This document shows positions 14,487 to 22,127 of a DNA stretch of 22,211 nt, in pieces (within the stretch, counting starts at the first letter, position 1; each line of letters starts with the position of its first letter). The stretch covers positions 1 to 22,211 of the forward strand of contig JAEDGJ010000024.1 in assembly GCA_016297585.1 (NCBI GenBank), given 5' to 3'. The notes below the pieces were generated by a model, which did not search any database, had not been told where the DNA came from, and worked only from the letters and a program-made list of their open reading frames with translations. The position numbers were made by a program, and so were the translations under genes. This stretch comes from Clostridiaceae bacterium (GTDB lineage: Bacteria > Bacillota > Clostridia > Oscillospirales > QAMX01).

Positions 14487-15695
14487 ATGGACTCCGGCAA
14501 TCCCGTGAGAGTCGCCATGATCGGCGTCGGCGCGATCAGCGGCATCTATCTGAAGAATATCGTGCACACCTTCCGGGATGTGAAGCTGGTCGGGCTGTGC
14601 GACCTGATTCCCGAACGCGTGCAGAAGGGCATGGACTACATCCGCGAGCAGCAAGAGCTGGGCGTGTGCGTGGAAACGCCGAAGCGGTACGCGGATATGT
14701 TTGAGGCGTTCCGCGACCCGGAGGTGGAGGTAGTTCTGAACCTGACGCGGCCGTATGAGCACTATCAGGTGACAAAACAGGCCCTCCTGCACGGTAAAAA
14801 CGTGTATTCCGAAAAGCCGCTGGCCGTGGATATGGAGGAAGGCACGGAGCTTGTCCGGCTGGCGCAGGAAAAGAAGCTCCTGCTGGGCGGCGCGCCGGAC
14901 ACCTTCATGGGCGCCGGCATCCAGACCGCCCGCCGCCTGATCGACGCCGGCATGATCGGCGAGATCGTGGGCGCAAACTGCGAGATGATCTGCCACGGCC
15001 ACGAGACCTGGCATCCCGACCCCGAGTTTTACTACAAGCGCGGCGGCGGCCCGATGATGGATATGGGCCCCTACTATGTCACGGCGCTGATTCAGCTTCT
15101 GGGCGAGGCGAAGGCCGTCATGGGCATGACCCGCAAGACCTTCGGCCGGCGTCTGATCACCTCCGAGCCGCACCGCGGCGAATGCATCGAGGTCGACGTG
15201 GATACGCATCTGACGGGCAGCATCCGGTTCGCGAGCGGCGCCATCGCCCAGATCTGCACGACCTTCGACGTATACTATACCGGTCAGGCGCGCTTTGAGG
15301 TCTACGGGACCCGCGGCACGCTGGTGGTGCCGGACCCGAACACCTTCGGCGGCCCGGTGCTGCTGCTGCGTCCGGAGGATCAGGCGGCGGCGCCGAAGAC
15401 GGATCCGGGGCTTATGCGCCATGACCGTCCGGACTACTACAAGGGCTGCCGGGAAATCCCGCTGATGTTTGACTATCACGAAAACTCCCGCGCACTGGGG
15501 CTTGCGGATCTGTGCATGGCCGTCCGCAGCGGCCGGGCGTTCCGGGCAAACTCCCAGCAGCAGCTGCATGTGCTGGAGATCCTGACCGCGTTCTCAAAAT
15601 CCAGCGCGGAGGGCCGGACGGTGGAGCTTACGACCCGGTATGAGCGTACCGCGCCGATGTGCTGCGGCGCGATGCACGGCGTACTGGAAGACTGA
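14487..15695 (+). CDS. Gfo/Idh/MocA family oxidoreductase
   Basis: A 402-residue NAD(P)-dependent sugar/polyol dehydrogenase. The Rossmann motif GVGAISG is at residues 13-19, and the family EKP motif is E109-K110-P111 (SEKPLAVDM). GGGPMMDMGPYY contains the Asp-x-Gly-x-Tyr-Tyr pattern that follows the catalytic His/Asp region in this family. The C-terminal alpha/beta domain runs from about 130. AGGAAAGGA lies 10 nt before the ATG. Members oxidise inositol, glucose, galactose and similar compounds at a ring hydroxyl. Together with the IolE-like gene 16 nt downstream and the divergent AraC gene, it looks like a small sugar- or inositol-modifying operon. The precise substrate is unknown. Confidence 0.9.
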   Translation: MDSGNPVRVAMIGVGAISGIYLKNIVHTFRDVKLVGLCDLIPERVQKGMDYIREQQELGVCVETPKRYADMFEAFRDPEVEVVLNLTRPYEHYQVTKQALLHGKNVYSEKPLAVDMEEGTELVRLAQEKKLLLGGAPDTFMGAGIQTARRLIDAGMIGEIVGANCEMICHGHETWHPDPEFYYKRGGGPMMDMGPYYVTALIQLLGEAKAVMGMTRKTFGRRLITSEPHRGECIEVDVDTHLTGSIRFASGAIAQICTTFDVYYTGQARFEVYGTRGTLVVPDPNTFGGPVLLLRPEDQAAAPKTDPGLMRHDRPDYYKGCREIPLMFDYHENSRALGLADLCMAVRSGRAFRANSQQQLHVLEILTAFSKSSAEGRTVELTTRYERTAPMCCGAMHGVLED

Positions 15696-15711
15696 TGAAA
15701 GGGAGGGATTT

Positions 15712-16545
15712 ATGATGAAAGTTTGCTATACCGGCTGGACGTGGATCAAAAGCCGGGAACCGGAGGAGGCAAAGCGCCAGCTCGAGCAGTCGTTCCGCGA
15801 CTGCAAGTACCTCGGCTACGACTATGTGGAGAATTTCGCGTTCATCCGCGACTTCTTTGCGGACGATCCGCAGGCACTGGTCCGGCTGGCGGAGTCCTGC
15901 GGCGTCAAGCTCGTGAATCTGTACGGTCACTTTTCCTTTGACGTCGAAGCGTCCCTCGAAACCGCAAAAAAGCAGATCGACTTCATGGCGGAGATCGGGG
16001 TGCCGTGGTTCAACTGCCAGAATCAGGGCTTTGGCGACGGCGGACCGTCCGAGCGCCCGATGAACACCGGCATGCTCGATGCGACCTGTGAGATCGCAAA
16101 CCGGCTCGGCGCGTATGCCAAGGAAAAAGGCGTTACCGTCTGCTTCCATCCGCATTACGGCACCTGTGTGTTCACGCGGGAGGACATCGACTACTTCGCC
16201 GCGCACACCGATCCGGACGCGGTTTCCTTCTGCTTCGATACCGCGCACACCACCCTCGCCGGCATCGACCCGGTCGAGCTGATTCACCGGTACGGCAGCC
16301 GCATCGCGTTCATGCACCTCAAGGACGTCGATACCTACGCGCTGACAAAGGCGGAAGGCTCCGCCAAAATGGCGACGTTCCGCGCGCTGGGACACGGTAC
16401 CGTAAACTTCCCGGCCGTCATGGCCGCGCTCGAGGAAGAGGGCTACGACGGCGTGCTCTGCGTGGAGCTTGACCGCCCCGAGGTGAACAATTTCCACTCC
16501 GCGGAGGTCTCGAGAACGTATATCCGGGATGTTCTCGGGCTGTAA
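15712..16545 (+). CDS. Sugar phosphate isomerase/epimerase family (IolE-like TIM barrel)
   Basis: A 277-residue AP-endonuclease-2-like TIM barrel. The start ATG at 15712 (or 15715) follows GGGAGGG. Candidate metal-binding and catalytic residues are in HPHYGT (H146, H148), FDTAH (D176, H179), MHLKD (H202) and VELD (E252). The HPHxGT motif is typical of inosose dehydratase (IolE) and related keto-sugar isomerases. The gene starts 16 nt after the dehydrogenase stop and ends before a strong terminator, so the two form one transcript. A sequential pathway, oxidation by the dehydrogenase then isomerisation or dehydration by this enzyme, is a reasonable inference. Without other iol genes I do not call it iolE. 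Confidence 0.85.
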   Translation: MMKVCYTGWTWIKSREPEEAKRQLEQSFRDCKYLGYDYVENFAFIRDFFADDPQALVRLAESCGVKLVNLYGHFSFDVEASLETAKKQIDFMAEIGVPWFNCQNQGFGDGGPSERPMNTGMLDATCEIANRLGAYAKEKGVTVCFHPHYGTCVFTREDIDYFAAHTDPDAVSFCFDTAHTTLAGIDPVELIHRYGSRIAFMHLKDVDTYALTKAEGSAKMATFRALGHGTVNFPAVMAALEEEGYDGVLCVELDRPEVNNFHSAEVSRTYIRDVLGL

Positions 16546-16580
16546 AAGCCGTTTTTCCGTCCATTTTTGATCCCGAAGAG

Positions 16581-16632
16581 AAAAAAGGCGCATCCCGTCT
16601 TTCCCAAAGGAAGCCGGGCATGCGCCTTTTTT
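16581..16632. terminator. Bidirectional terminator
   Basis: AAAAAAGGCGCAT (16581-16593) pairs with ATGCGCCTTTTTT (16620-16632); the stem continues with CCCG/CGGG and CTTTCC/GGAAG. It ends both the IolE-like operon and the convergent phosphodiesterase gene. Confidence 0.92.
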
Positions 16633-16667
16633 GGGCGGTTATGAGAGGTCTTTTCCTGCGGCGGAGC

Positions 16668-17213
16668 TTACAGGCGGTATTCCCGATAAACGCTGCCGTC
16701 GGACAGCGCCTTCCACCGAAAAACGCCGTCGCAGAGCGTCATGTAGCTCTTTGCGCTTCCTGCCTTCGGAATCGAAACGGAGCCGGGATTGAGGTAGAGA
16801 AAGCGCTCATGCGGCGTGCAGGCGGGGATATGGGTATGTCCGCAGAGCAGAATGTCGCCGGAGGACAGGGGCGGCGGCGCATCCTCGGACGCGTGATGCC
16901 CGTGCGCCGCGTAGAGGAGCCTGCCGCCGAGCTCGAAGGCGGCGTAATCCGCGAGGATGGGGAAGTCGAGCACCATCTGGTCGACCTCCGCGTCGCAGTT
17001 GCCGCGGACGCACAGGAGCCGGTCCCGGACGCCGTTCAGCAGCGCGATGACCTCCTTCGGCGCGTATTCGTCGGGCAGATCGTTGCGCGGCCCGTGGTAC
17101 AGCAGATCCCCAAGCAGCAGCAGGCGGGAGCACCCCTCCGCCTCCAGCCGCTCAAGCATCGCGCGGCAGCAGGACGCCGAGCCGTGAATATCCGAGGCAA
17201 TCATCCAGTTCAT
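16668..17213 (-). CDS. yfcE: YfcE-type metallophosphodiesterase
   Basis: A 181-residue protein, close to the 184 of E. coli YfcE. The calcineurin-like metal-binding motifs are all present in order: SDIHG (D8, H10), GDLLYHGP (D36), GNCD (N72), AAHGHH (H104) and GHTH (H126, H128). E. coli YfcE hydrolyses artificial phosphodiesters with Mn2+; its natural substrate is unknown. The ATG at 17213 is preferred because the core fold begins there; GGAAAGGA lies rather far (about 13 nt) upstream, and an ATG three codons in is an alternative. It stands alone, divergent from the acetyltransferase gene. I could not find a convincing promoter for it. Confidence 0.9.
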   Translation of the reverse strand: MNWMIASDIHGSASCCRAMLERLEAEGCSRLLLLGDLLYHGPRNDLPDEYAPKEVIALLNGVRDRLLCVRGNCDAEVDQMVLDFPILADYAAFELGGRLLYAAHGHHASEDAPPPLSSGDILLCGHTHIPACTPHERFLYLNPGSVSIPKAGSAKSYMTLCDGVFRWKALSDGSVYREYRL

Positions 17214-17245
17214 GGTAATTTTCGATTCCTTTCCGCAAAAAAGTA

Positions 17246-17274
17246 TTGAATCCCCCGAAAAAAGGGCGTATAAT
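17246..17274 (+). promoter_or_regulatory. Promoter of the GNAT gene
   Basis: TTGAAT at 17246-17251, 17-nt spacer, TATAAT at 17269-17274. Transcription would start about 40 nt before the gene. Confidence 0.82.
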
Positions 17275-17320
17275 AGCGAAAGCAAACGCTGCGCTTTGAG
17301 AAAGAGGTTGAAATCAGAGT

Positions 17321-17812
17321 ATGTCTATCGTCATCCGCGCCTACCGCGAAAGCGACGCGCACGAAGCCGCCGCCATCTGGAACGAGGTCGTCGAAGCGGG
17401 ACAGGCATTCCCGCAGGAAGAGCTGCTGACCGACGCGTCGGGCGACGCGTTTTTCAAAAGCCAGTCCCGCACCGCCGTCGCCGTCGACACGGACACGGAC
17501 TGTCTCGTCGGGCTCTATATCCTGCACCCGAACAACGTCGGACGCTGCGGGCACATCTGCAACGCAAGCTACGCCGTCCTGGCCAGCGAACGCGGGCGGC
17601 ACATCGGCGAGGCGCTCGTGCTCGACTGCCGAGCCGAAGCGCGCAAGCTCGGCTTCCGCATCCTGCAGTTCAACGCCGTCGTCCGGACGAATCTGCCCGC
17701 GCTGCGGCTCTACGAAAAGCTCGGATTTGTGCAGCTCGGCGTCATCCCCGGCGGCTTCCGCGCAAAAGACGGGCACTACGAGGACATTATCCCGCATTAC
17801 TGCACCTTATAA
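17321..17812 (+). CDS. GNAT family N-acetyltransferase
   Basis: A 163-residue GNAT-fold protein. IRAYRESDAHEAAAIWNEVV at the N-terminus gives the first strand and helices. ASYAVLASERGRHIGEALV (about 82-100) contains the acetyl-CoA pyrophosphate loop, here RGRHIG in place of the usual R/QGxGxG/A. The segment NAVVRTNLPALRLYEKLGF (about 118-136) is the standard final motif. It would acetylate a small molecule or protein N-terminus in the cytosol; the acceptor cannot be predicted. AAAGAGG is 13 nt upstream of the ATG, slightly long. Monocistronic, with its own promoter and terminator. Confidence 0.88.
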   Translation: MSIVIRAYRESDAHEAAAIWNEVVEAGQAFPQEELLTDASGDAFFKSQSRTAVAVDTDTDCLVGLYILHPNNVGRCGHICNASYAVLASERGRHIGEALVLDCRAEARKLGFRILQFNAVVRTNLPALRLYEKLGFVQLGVIPGGFRAKDGHYEDIIPHYCTL

Positions 17813-17819
17813 AGCCCCC

Positions 17820-17867
17820 GCCGTTCCGGCTGCCCGAAAAAGGCCTGCCGGAACGGCTCTTTTCTTT
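17820..17867 (+). terminator. Terminator after the GNAT gene
   Basis: GCCGTTCCGGC (17820-17830) pairs perfectly with GCCGGAACGGC (17847-17857) around a 16-nt loop, followed by TCTTTTCTTT. The 3' tail overlaps the last bases of the convergent copA gene. Confidence 0.88.
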
Positions 17868-18075
17868 ATTCGATGCCGCGCACCGTATACCCCGCGTCCT
17901 CCACGGCGCGGCGCAGCGGCTCGTCGGGCACGTCGTGCGCAAGCGTCACGGCGGCGGTTCCCTTTTCGAGGCTGACCTCGGCGGCGGTCACGCCGTCCAC
18001 GGCCTCGAGCGCCCGCTTGACATGGGCGACGCAGTGCTGGCACATCATACCCTCAACGGAAATGGTCTTTTTCAC
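17866..18075 (-). CDS. Possible internally initiated CopZ-like copper chaperone
   Basis: Within copA and in the same frame, AGGAGG (18089-18084) is followed after 8 nt by GTG (18075-18073). Translation from there would give a free 69-residue HMA protein, VKKTISVEGMMCQHC onwards, which is the normal length of CopZ chaperones. The site has a better Shine-Dalgarno spacing than copA itself. Either free CopZ is made as a second product, or this is the relic of a separate copZ gene whose upstream stop codon was lost. Supported by sequence layout only. Confidence 0.5.
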   Translation of the reverse strand: MKKTISVEGMMCQHCVAHVKRALEAVDGVTAAEVSLEKGTAAVTLAHDVPDEPLRRAVEDAGYTVRGIE

Positions 18076-20424
18076 GGTTTTTTCCTCCTGAATGTCATTT
18101 TTTACGTTTTCCGCCGCATTTTGCGTCTCCGGACGCAGAAAATCGGGGCAGGCCGGCGGCTTTTTCCGTCCGGCGCGGGCGGGCTTTGACGGATCGAACC
18201 AGTTCAGGCGCAGCGCGTTCGTCACGACGCAGACGCTCGACAGGCTCATCGCCGCAGCGCCGAACATCGGCGACAACCCGATGCCGAAGGCGGGAATCAG
18301 CACGCCCGCGGCGAGCGGAATGCCGATGCAGTTATAGAAGAACGCCCAGAACAGGTTCTCGCGGATGTTGGTGAGCACCGCACGGGACAGCCGGATGGCG
18401 GCGGGCACGTCCGCCAGCGACGACTTCATCAGCACGACGTCGCCCGAGTCGATCGCGATGTCCGAGCCCGCGCCGATCGCGATGCCGACGTCCGCGCGGG
18501 TCAGTGCCGGAGCGTCGTTGATGCCGTCGCCGACCATCGCGGTCTTTCCGAGCGCCGCCAGCCTTCCCACAACGGCTTCCTTGTCCGCGGGCAGCACCTC
18601 CGCCGCTACGGCGTCGACGCCGACCGTCCGTCCGACGGCCTCCGCCGTCCGGGCATTGTCGCCGGTCAGCAGCACGACGCGCGTTCCCAGCCCGTGCAGC
18701 TCCCGTATGGCGGCGGCGCTGTCAGGCTTGGCGACGTCGGCGACGGCGATCAGCCCGAGCAGCCTCCCGCCGCGGGCAAAATACAGCGGCGTTTTGCCTT
18801 CCTCCGCAAGTACCTCTCCCGCTTTCCGCAGCGCCTCCGTCAGCAGTCCCTGCTCCCGCATCAGCGCCGCATTGCCGCCGAGCAGCACGGCGCCGCCGGC
18901 CTCTCCACGCAGACCGTGCCCCGGCAGCGCTTCGAACCCGGATACCGGCTCGCGCGGCAGCCCCTGCGCCCGTTCCAGCACGGCGCGGGAGAGCGGATGC
19001 TCGCTCTTTTCCTCCAGCGATGCGGCATCTGCCAGCAGCTCCTCCTCCGTCACGCCGGACGCGGGCACGACGTCCGTGACATGGGGACGCCCTTCGGTAA
19101 CGGTGCCGGTCTTGTCGAGCACGACAAAGTCCGTCTTTCCGGCTGCTTCCAGCGCGGCGGCGGTCTTAAAGAGGATGCCGTGCCTGGCCCCCGTGCCGGA
19201 GCCGACCATGATCGCGACCGGCGTCGCGAGTCCCAGCGCACAGGGGCAGCTGATGACGAGCACGCTGACCGCCCGGGACAGAACAAACCCCGCGCTCTCG
19301 CCCGCAAGCGCCCAGACAAGCGCCGTGACGGCGGCAATGCCGATGACCGTCGGGACGAATACGCCGGAGACGCGGTCGGCGAGCTTCGCGATCGGCGCCT
19401 TCGTCGCGGCGGCGTTTTCGACGAGCCCGATGATCTGCGCGAGCGTCGTGTCCTGCCCGACGCGCGTGGCGGTGCAGGTCAGAAAGCCGTTCTGGTTGAT
19501 CGTCGCGGCGCGCACCTCGCAGCCGGGACCCTTGTCCACGGGCAGGCTCTCGCCGGTCAGCGACGCCTCGTTGACGGCGCTCTCCCCTTCCGTCACGCAG
19601 CCGTCGACGGGGATGCTCTCGCCCGGACGGACGAGGAAGGTGTCCCCCACCCGCACTTCCCCGACGGGAACGGTCGTCTCGACGCCGTCACGGAGGACAT
19701 GCGCGGTCTTTGGCGCGAGATCCATCAGCGCGCGGATGGCGTTCGTGGTCTTTCCCCGACTCCGCGCCTCCAGCGTCTTGCCGACCGTGATCAGCGTCAG
19801 GATCATCGCGGCGGACTCAAAATACAGCTCGTGCAGCAGATGATGCGGCATCTCCGAGACGGTCATGCGGAACACCACCGCGGTGCTGTAGAGGAAGGAC
19901 GCGCCGCTGCCGAGCGCGACGAGCGTGTCCATATTCGGCGCGCCGTGCAGCAGGCTCTTTACCCCGCTGATGAAAAAGCGCTGGTTGACGATCAGAATCA
20001 CCGCGGTCAGCAGCAGCTCGAACAGCGCGATCGCCATCGGATTGGCCGCAAACGCCGCCGGAACGGGCCAGCTCCACATCAGATGCCCCATCGAGACGTA
20101 CATCAGCGGCAAAAGCAGCGCCGCCGACACGATCAGACGCCTGAGAAGCTGCGGCGTTTCGCGATCCTCCAGCGCATCCTGCGGCGCCTCGGCGCCGGTC
20201 TCCGCCGTCCGCGCCGTTTCCGCGCCGTAGCCCGCCGCCTGCACGGCTTCGCAGATGGTCTGTTCATCCGCCGGCGGCGCAAATTCCACGCGCATGGAAT
20301 TGGTCAGCAGGCTGACCGTCACGTCCCGCACGCCGACGACGGCGCGGACGGCGCGTTCGACATGCGCGCTGCACGCCGAGCAGGTCATGCCCGTCACCCG
20401 AAAATTTTGCGTTTCCGTATCCAT
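17866..20424 (-). CDS. copA: Cu(I)-exporting P1B-type ATPase with a C-terminal CopZ-like domain
   Basis: An 852-residue copper pump. The N-terminal HMA domain has MTCSAC (13-18), followed by membrane helices, an actuator domain with TGES, and the membrane metal site CPC (C393-P394-C395). The phosphorylated Asp is D437 in DKTGT; GDGINDAP and two further helices follow. After a linker rich in charged residues (about 745-783) comes a second HMA domain at the extreme C-terminus (784-852) with MMCQHC (793-798). Standard CopA proteins carry HMA domains only at the N-terminus, so this is a CopA-CopZ fusion. It exports Cu(I) from the cytosol using ATP. The ATG is 6 bases after the csoR stop; GGAGG is only 1 nt from the ATG, an unusually tight spacing, so the exact start is slightly uncertain. 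Confidence 0.93.
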   Translation of the reverse strand: MDTETQNFRVTGMTCSACSAHVERAVRAVVGVRDVTVSLLTNSMRVEFAPPADEQTICEAVQAAGYGAETARTAETGAEAPQDALEDRETPQLLRRLIVSAALLLPLMYVSMGHLMWSWPVPAAFAANPMAIALFELLLTAVILIVNQRFFISGVKSLLHGAPNMDTLVALGSGASFLYSTAVVFRMTVSEMPHHLLHELYFESAAMILTLITVGKTLEARSRGKTTNAIRALMDLAPKTAHVLRDGVETTVPVGEVRVGDTFLVRPGESIPVDGCVTEGESAVNEASLTGESLPVDKGPGCEVRAATINQNGFLTCTATRVGQDTTLAQIIGLVENAAATKAPIAKLADRVSGVFVPTVIGIAAVTALVWALAGESAGFVLSRAVSVLVISCPCALGLATPVAIMVGSGTGARHGILFKTAAALEAAGKTDFVVLDKTGTVTEGRPHVTDVVPASGVTEEELLADAASLEEKSEHPLSRAVLERAQGLPREPVSGFEALPGHGLRGEAGGAVLLGGNAALMREQGLLTEALRKAGEVLAEEGKTPLYFARGGRLLGLIAVADVAKPDSAAAIRELHGLGTRVVLLTGDNARTAEAVGRTVGVDAVAAEVLPADKEAVVGRLAALGKTAMVGDGINDAPALTRADVGIAIGAGSDIAIDSGDVVLMKSSLADVPAAIRLSRAVLTNIRENLFWAFFYNCIGIPLAAGVLIPAFGIGLSPMFGAAAMSLSSVCVVTNALRLNWFDPSKPARAGRKKPPACPDFLRPETQNAAENVKNDIQEEKTVKKTISVEGMMCQHCVAHVKRALEAVDGVTAAEVSLEKGTAAVTLAHDVPDEPLRRAVEDAGYTVRGIE

Positions 20425-20430
20425 TCCTCC

Positions 20431-20745
20431 CTATTTCAGCTTTTTCATCAGCTCGACCGCCTCGTCCACGATCGCGGTGTTCCCGTCCCGGATCTCCTCG
20501 ACGACGCAGGTCTCCATATGCTCCCGCAGCACGAGATACCCGAAGCTCTGCAGCGCGCTCTCCGCCGCCGCGACCTGCGTCAGGATGTCGCCGCAGTAGC
20601 GGTTGTCGTCGAGCATCGTCCGGATGCCGCCGAGCTGCCCGATGATGCGGTTTAACCGATTTTTGAGGCTCTTCACCGTTTCCTCGCTGCGCGGCGTGTG
20701 CTTTTTCCGGCAGCAGGCTGCACAGGATATGTTAGTATCTTCCAC
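20431..20745 (-). CDS. csoR: CsoR family copper-sensing repressor
   Basis: A 104-residue DUF156 protein. The Cu(I) triad C51-H76-C80 has the CsoR spacing (Cys, 24 residues, His, 3 residues, Cys). KNRLNRIIGQLGGIRTML is the family's first helix. I set the start at GTG (20745) because GGGAGGG lies about 6 nt before it; the upstream ATG (20760) overlaps that binding site and would add only MGGSK. The N-terminus has an extra cluster C8, C11, C12. CsoR is a homotetramer that leaves its operator when it binds Cu(I). It is the first gene of the csoR-copA transcript and so represses itself. Confidence 0.93.
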   Translation of the reverse strand: MEDTNISCAACCRKKHTPRSEETVKSLKNRLNRIIGQLGGIRTMLDDNRYCGDILTQVAAAESALQSFGYLVLREHMETCVVEEIRDGNTAIVDEAVELMKKLK

Positions 20746-20786
20746 TTTCGACCCTCCCATACGGCAAAGCGTTTCTATCGGCGCCT

Positions 20787-20815
20787 ATTATATACCCCCC
20801 TGGGGTATTTGTCAA
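20787..20815 (-). promoter_or_regulatory. csoR-copA promoter with CsoR operator in the spacer
   Basis: On the minus strand TTGACA (20815-20810) and TATAAT (20792-20787) are exactly 17 nt apart. The spacer is filled by a palindrome, ATACCCC-CCT-GGGGTAT (20792-20808), of the TACCCC...GGGGTA kind bound by CsoR proteins. Bound repressor would cover the polymerase site directly. Confidence 0.88.
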
Positions 20816-20826
20816 GCGCCGGACGC

Positions 20827-20865
20827 AAAAAAATCCCGGAAGACCGTAGTCTTCCGGGATTTTTG
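20827..20865 (-). terminator. Terminator of the EIIC gene
   Basis: ATCCCGGAAGAC (20833-20844) pairs perfectly with GTCTTCCGGGAT (20849-20860) around a 4-nt loop. On the minus strand it is followed by seven T. Confidence 0.92.
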
Positions 20866-20882
20866 CCGGGATGCGCACACCG

Positions 20883-21932
20883 TTACAGCTCGAGCTTGAG
20901 GTCACCGGGGCGGATCCAGCCGATTTTCTTGAAGAGCCACGAAAAAACGGGCGTCAGCACGGCGGGGAGGACGAAGCAGATCAGGACGATGCCGAGCCAC
21001 ATCTTCGCGCCGCCGTCGGGCATGGCGGTCAGGATGCCCAGAGGGCCGACGAGTCCGCAGGTGCCCATACCGGCGCCGACGTCGATGTTCTCGAGACGGA
21101 AGACGATCGTCGACAGCGGACCCGTGATGGCAGAGGTCAGGATCGTCGGGATCCAGATGCGCGGATTCTTCAGGATATTCGGCACCTGCAGCATCGACGT
21201 GCCGAGTCCCTGCGCGATCAGGCCGTTCCAGCCGTTCTCGGAGAAGCTCATGACGGCAAAGCCGATCATCTGCGCACAGCAGCCCGCCGTCGCAGCGCCC
21301 GCCGCGATGCCGGAGAGCCCGACCATGACGCACAGCGCCGCGCTCGAGATCGGCAGCGTCAGCACCATGCCGACGACGACGCTGACGATGATGCCCATCC
21401 ACAGCGGCTGCTGGATCGTCGCGTACTGGATGAACTCGCCCAGTCCCTTCATGACGGTCGAGACGCCGGGGCCGACAAACTGCGCGACCAGCACGCCGGA
21501 GATGATCGTCACCGCCGGGGTCACGAGCAGGTCAACCTTCGTCTCCTTCGACACCGCCTTGCCGAGCTCCGTCGCGACCACCGTCGCAAGATACGCGCCG
21601 ACGGGTCCGCCGAGCGCGTTGCCCGCGATGCCGACCGCCGCCGCGGAGAACAGCACAAACGACGGCGCATGGAGCGCATACGCAATCGCGACGCCGAGCG
21701 CCGCGCCCGTCGCGTTTTTGGCGTAGGTCGCGATCGTATTAAACAGCTCCCAGTTCGTCCAGGTATAGATCGTGCCGAAAATCGTGCCGATCAGCAGGGA
21801 CGAGAAAAGACCCAGCGCCATCGCGCTCAGCGCGTCGAGAAAATAGGCGCGGACGGTCAGATCGATCTGCTTGCGTTCGAGAAACGCGCGGAAGCGACCC
21901 GGTTTTTTCTCCGGATTGTTGTTGTTTTTCAT
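20883..21932 (-). CDS. PTS EIIC-like membrane protein (PTS_EIIC_2 family)
   Basis: A 349-residue membrane protein. The ATG at 21932 has GGGAGGAC 6 nt upstream; an upstream extension is possible in frame but is not protein-like. The start MKNNNNPEKKPGRF is basic and is followed by about eight to ten hydrophobic segments. The conserved regions ISSAALCVMVGLSGIAAGAA, FSENGWNGLIAQGLGTSMLQ and IVFRLENIDVGAGMGTCGLVG are characteristic of the stand-alone EIIC family often annotated as a PTS sugar transporter subunit IIC. No EIIA, EIIB or HPr gene is nearby, so whether it transports a sugar by phosphorylation is open. Confidence 0.8.
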   Translation of the reverse strand: MKNNNNPEKKPGRFRAFLERKQIDLTVRAYFLDALSAMALGLFSSLLIGTIFGTIYTWTNWELFNTIATYAKNATGAALGVAIAYALHAPSFVLFSAAAVGIAGNALGGPVGAYLATVVATELGKAVSKETKVDLLVTPAVTIISGVLVAQFVGPGVSTVMKGLGEFIQYATIQQPLWMGIIVSVVVGMVLTLPISSAALCVMVGLSGIAAGAATAGCCAQMIGFAVMSFSENGWNGLIAQGLGTSMLQVPNILKNPRIWIPTILTSAITGPLSTIVFRLENIDVGAGMGTCGLVGPLGILTAMPDGGAKMWLGIVLICFVLPAVLTPVFSWLFKKIGWIRPGDLKLEL

Positions 21933-21994
21933 GAGTTGTCCTCCCGATTTTTCGCGGCGGGCGCTCTTCTCTGCCCCGCCTTTCTTTGTGATTA

Positions 21995-22023
21995 AGCATA
22001 CATGGAACGGCATCAAAATGCAA
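21995..22023 (-). promoter_or_regulatory. Possible promoter of the EIIC gene
   Basis: On the minus strand TTGCAT (22023-22018), 17-nt spacer, TATGCT (22000-21995). Both elements are moderate matches; spacing is ideal. Leader of about 55 nt. Confidence 0.55.
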
Positions 22024-22078
22024 GACACAAAATCATCAAAGATTGCCATCCCCCGGCGGCATTTTACGGCTCCGAGCT

Positions 22079-22111
22079 GTTAAAAAAGTCGCATCCGCGC
22101 AAATTTTTAAC
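22079..22111. repeat. Short inverted repeat
   Basis: GTTAAAAA (22079-22086) and TTTTTAAC (22104-22111) form an 8-bp inverted repeat around a 17-nt loop. It is AT-only apart from one pair, so a weak hairpin; function unknown. Confidence 0.4.
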
Positions 22112-22127
22112 GAGCATCTACAGATAG

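Noticed and set aside
15712..16545. Firm call of iolE (inosose dehydratase)
   Set aside because: HPHxGT and the metal-site residues fit, but no other inositol genes are present, so only the family is claimed.
18365..20655. Long plus-strand frames over copA (492 and 653 codons)
   Set aside because: Ser/Ala/Thr/Pro-rich or Arg-rich low-complexity translations antisense to clear CopA motifs.
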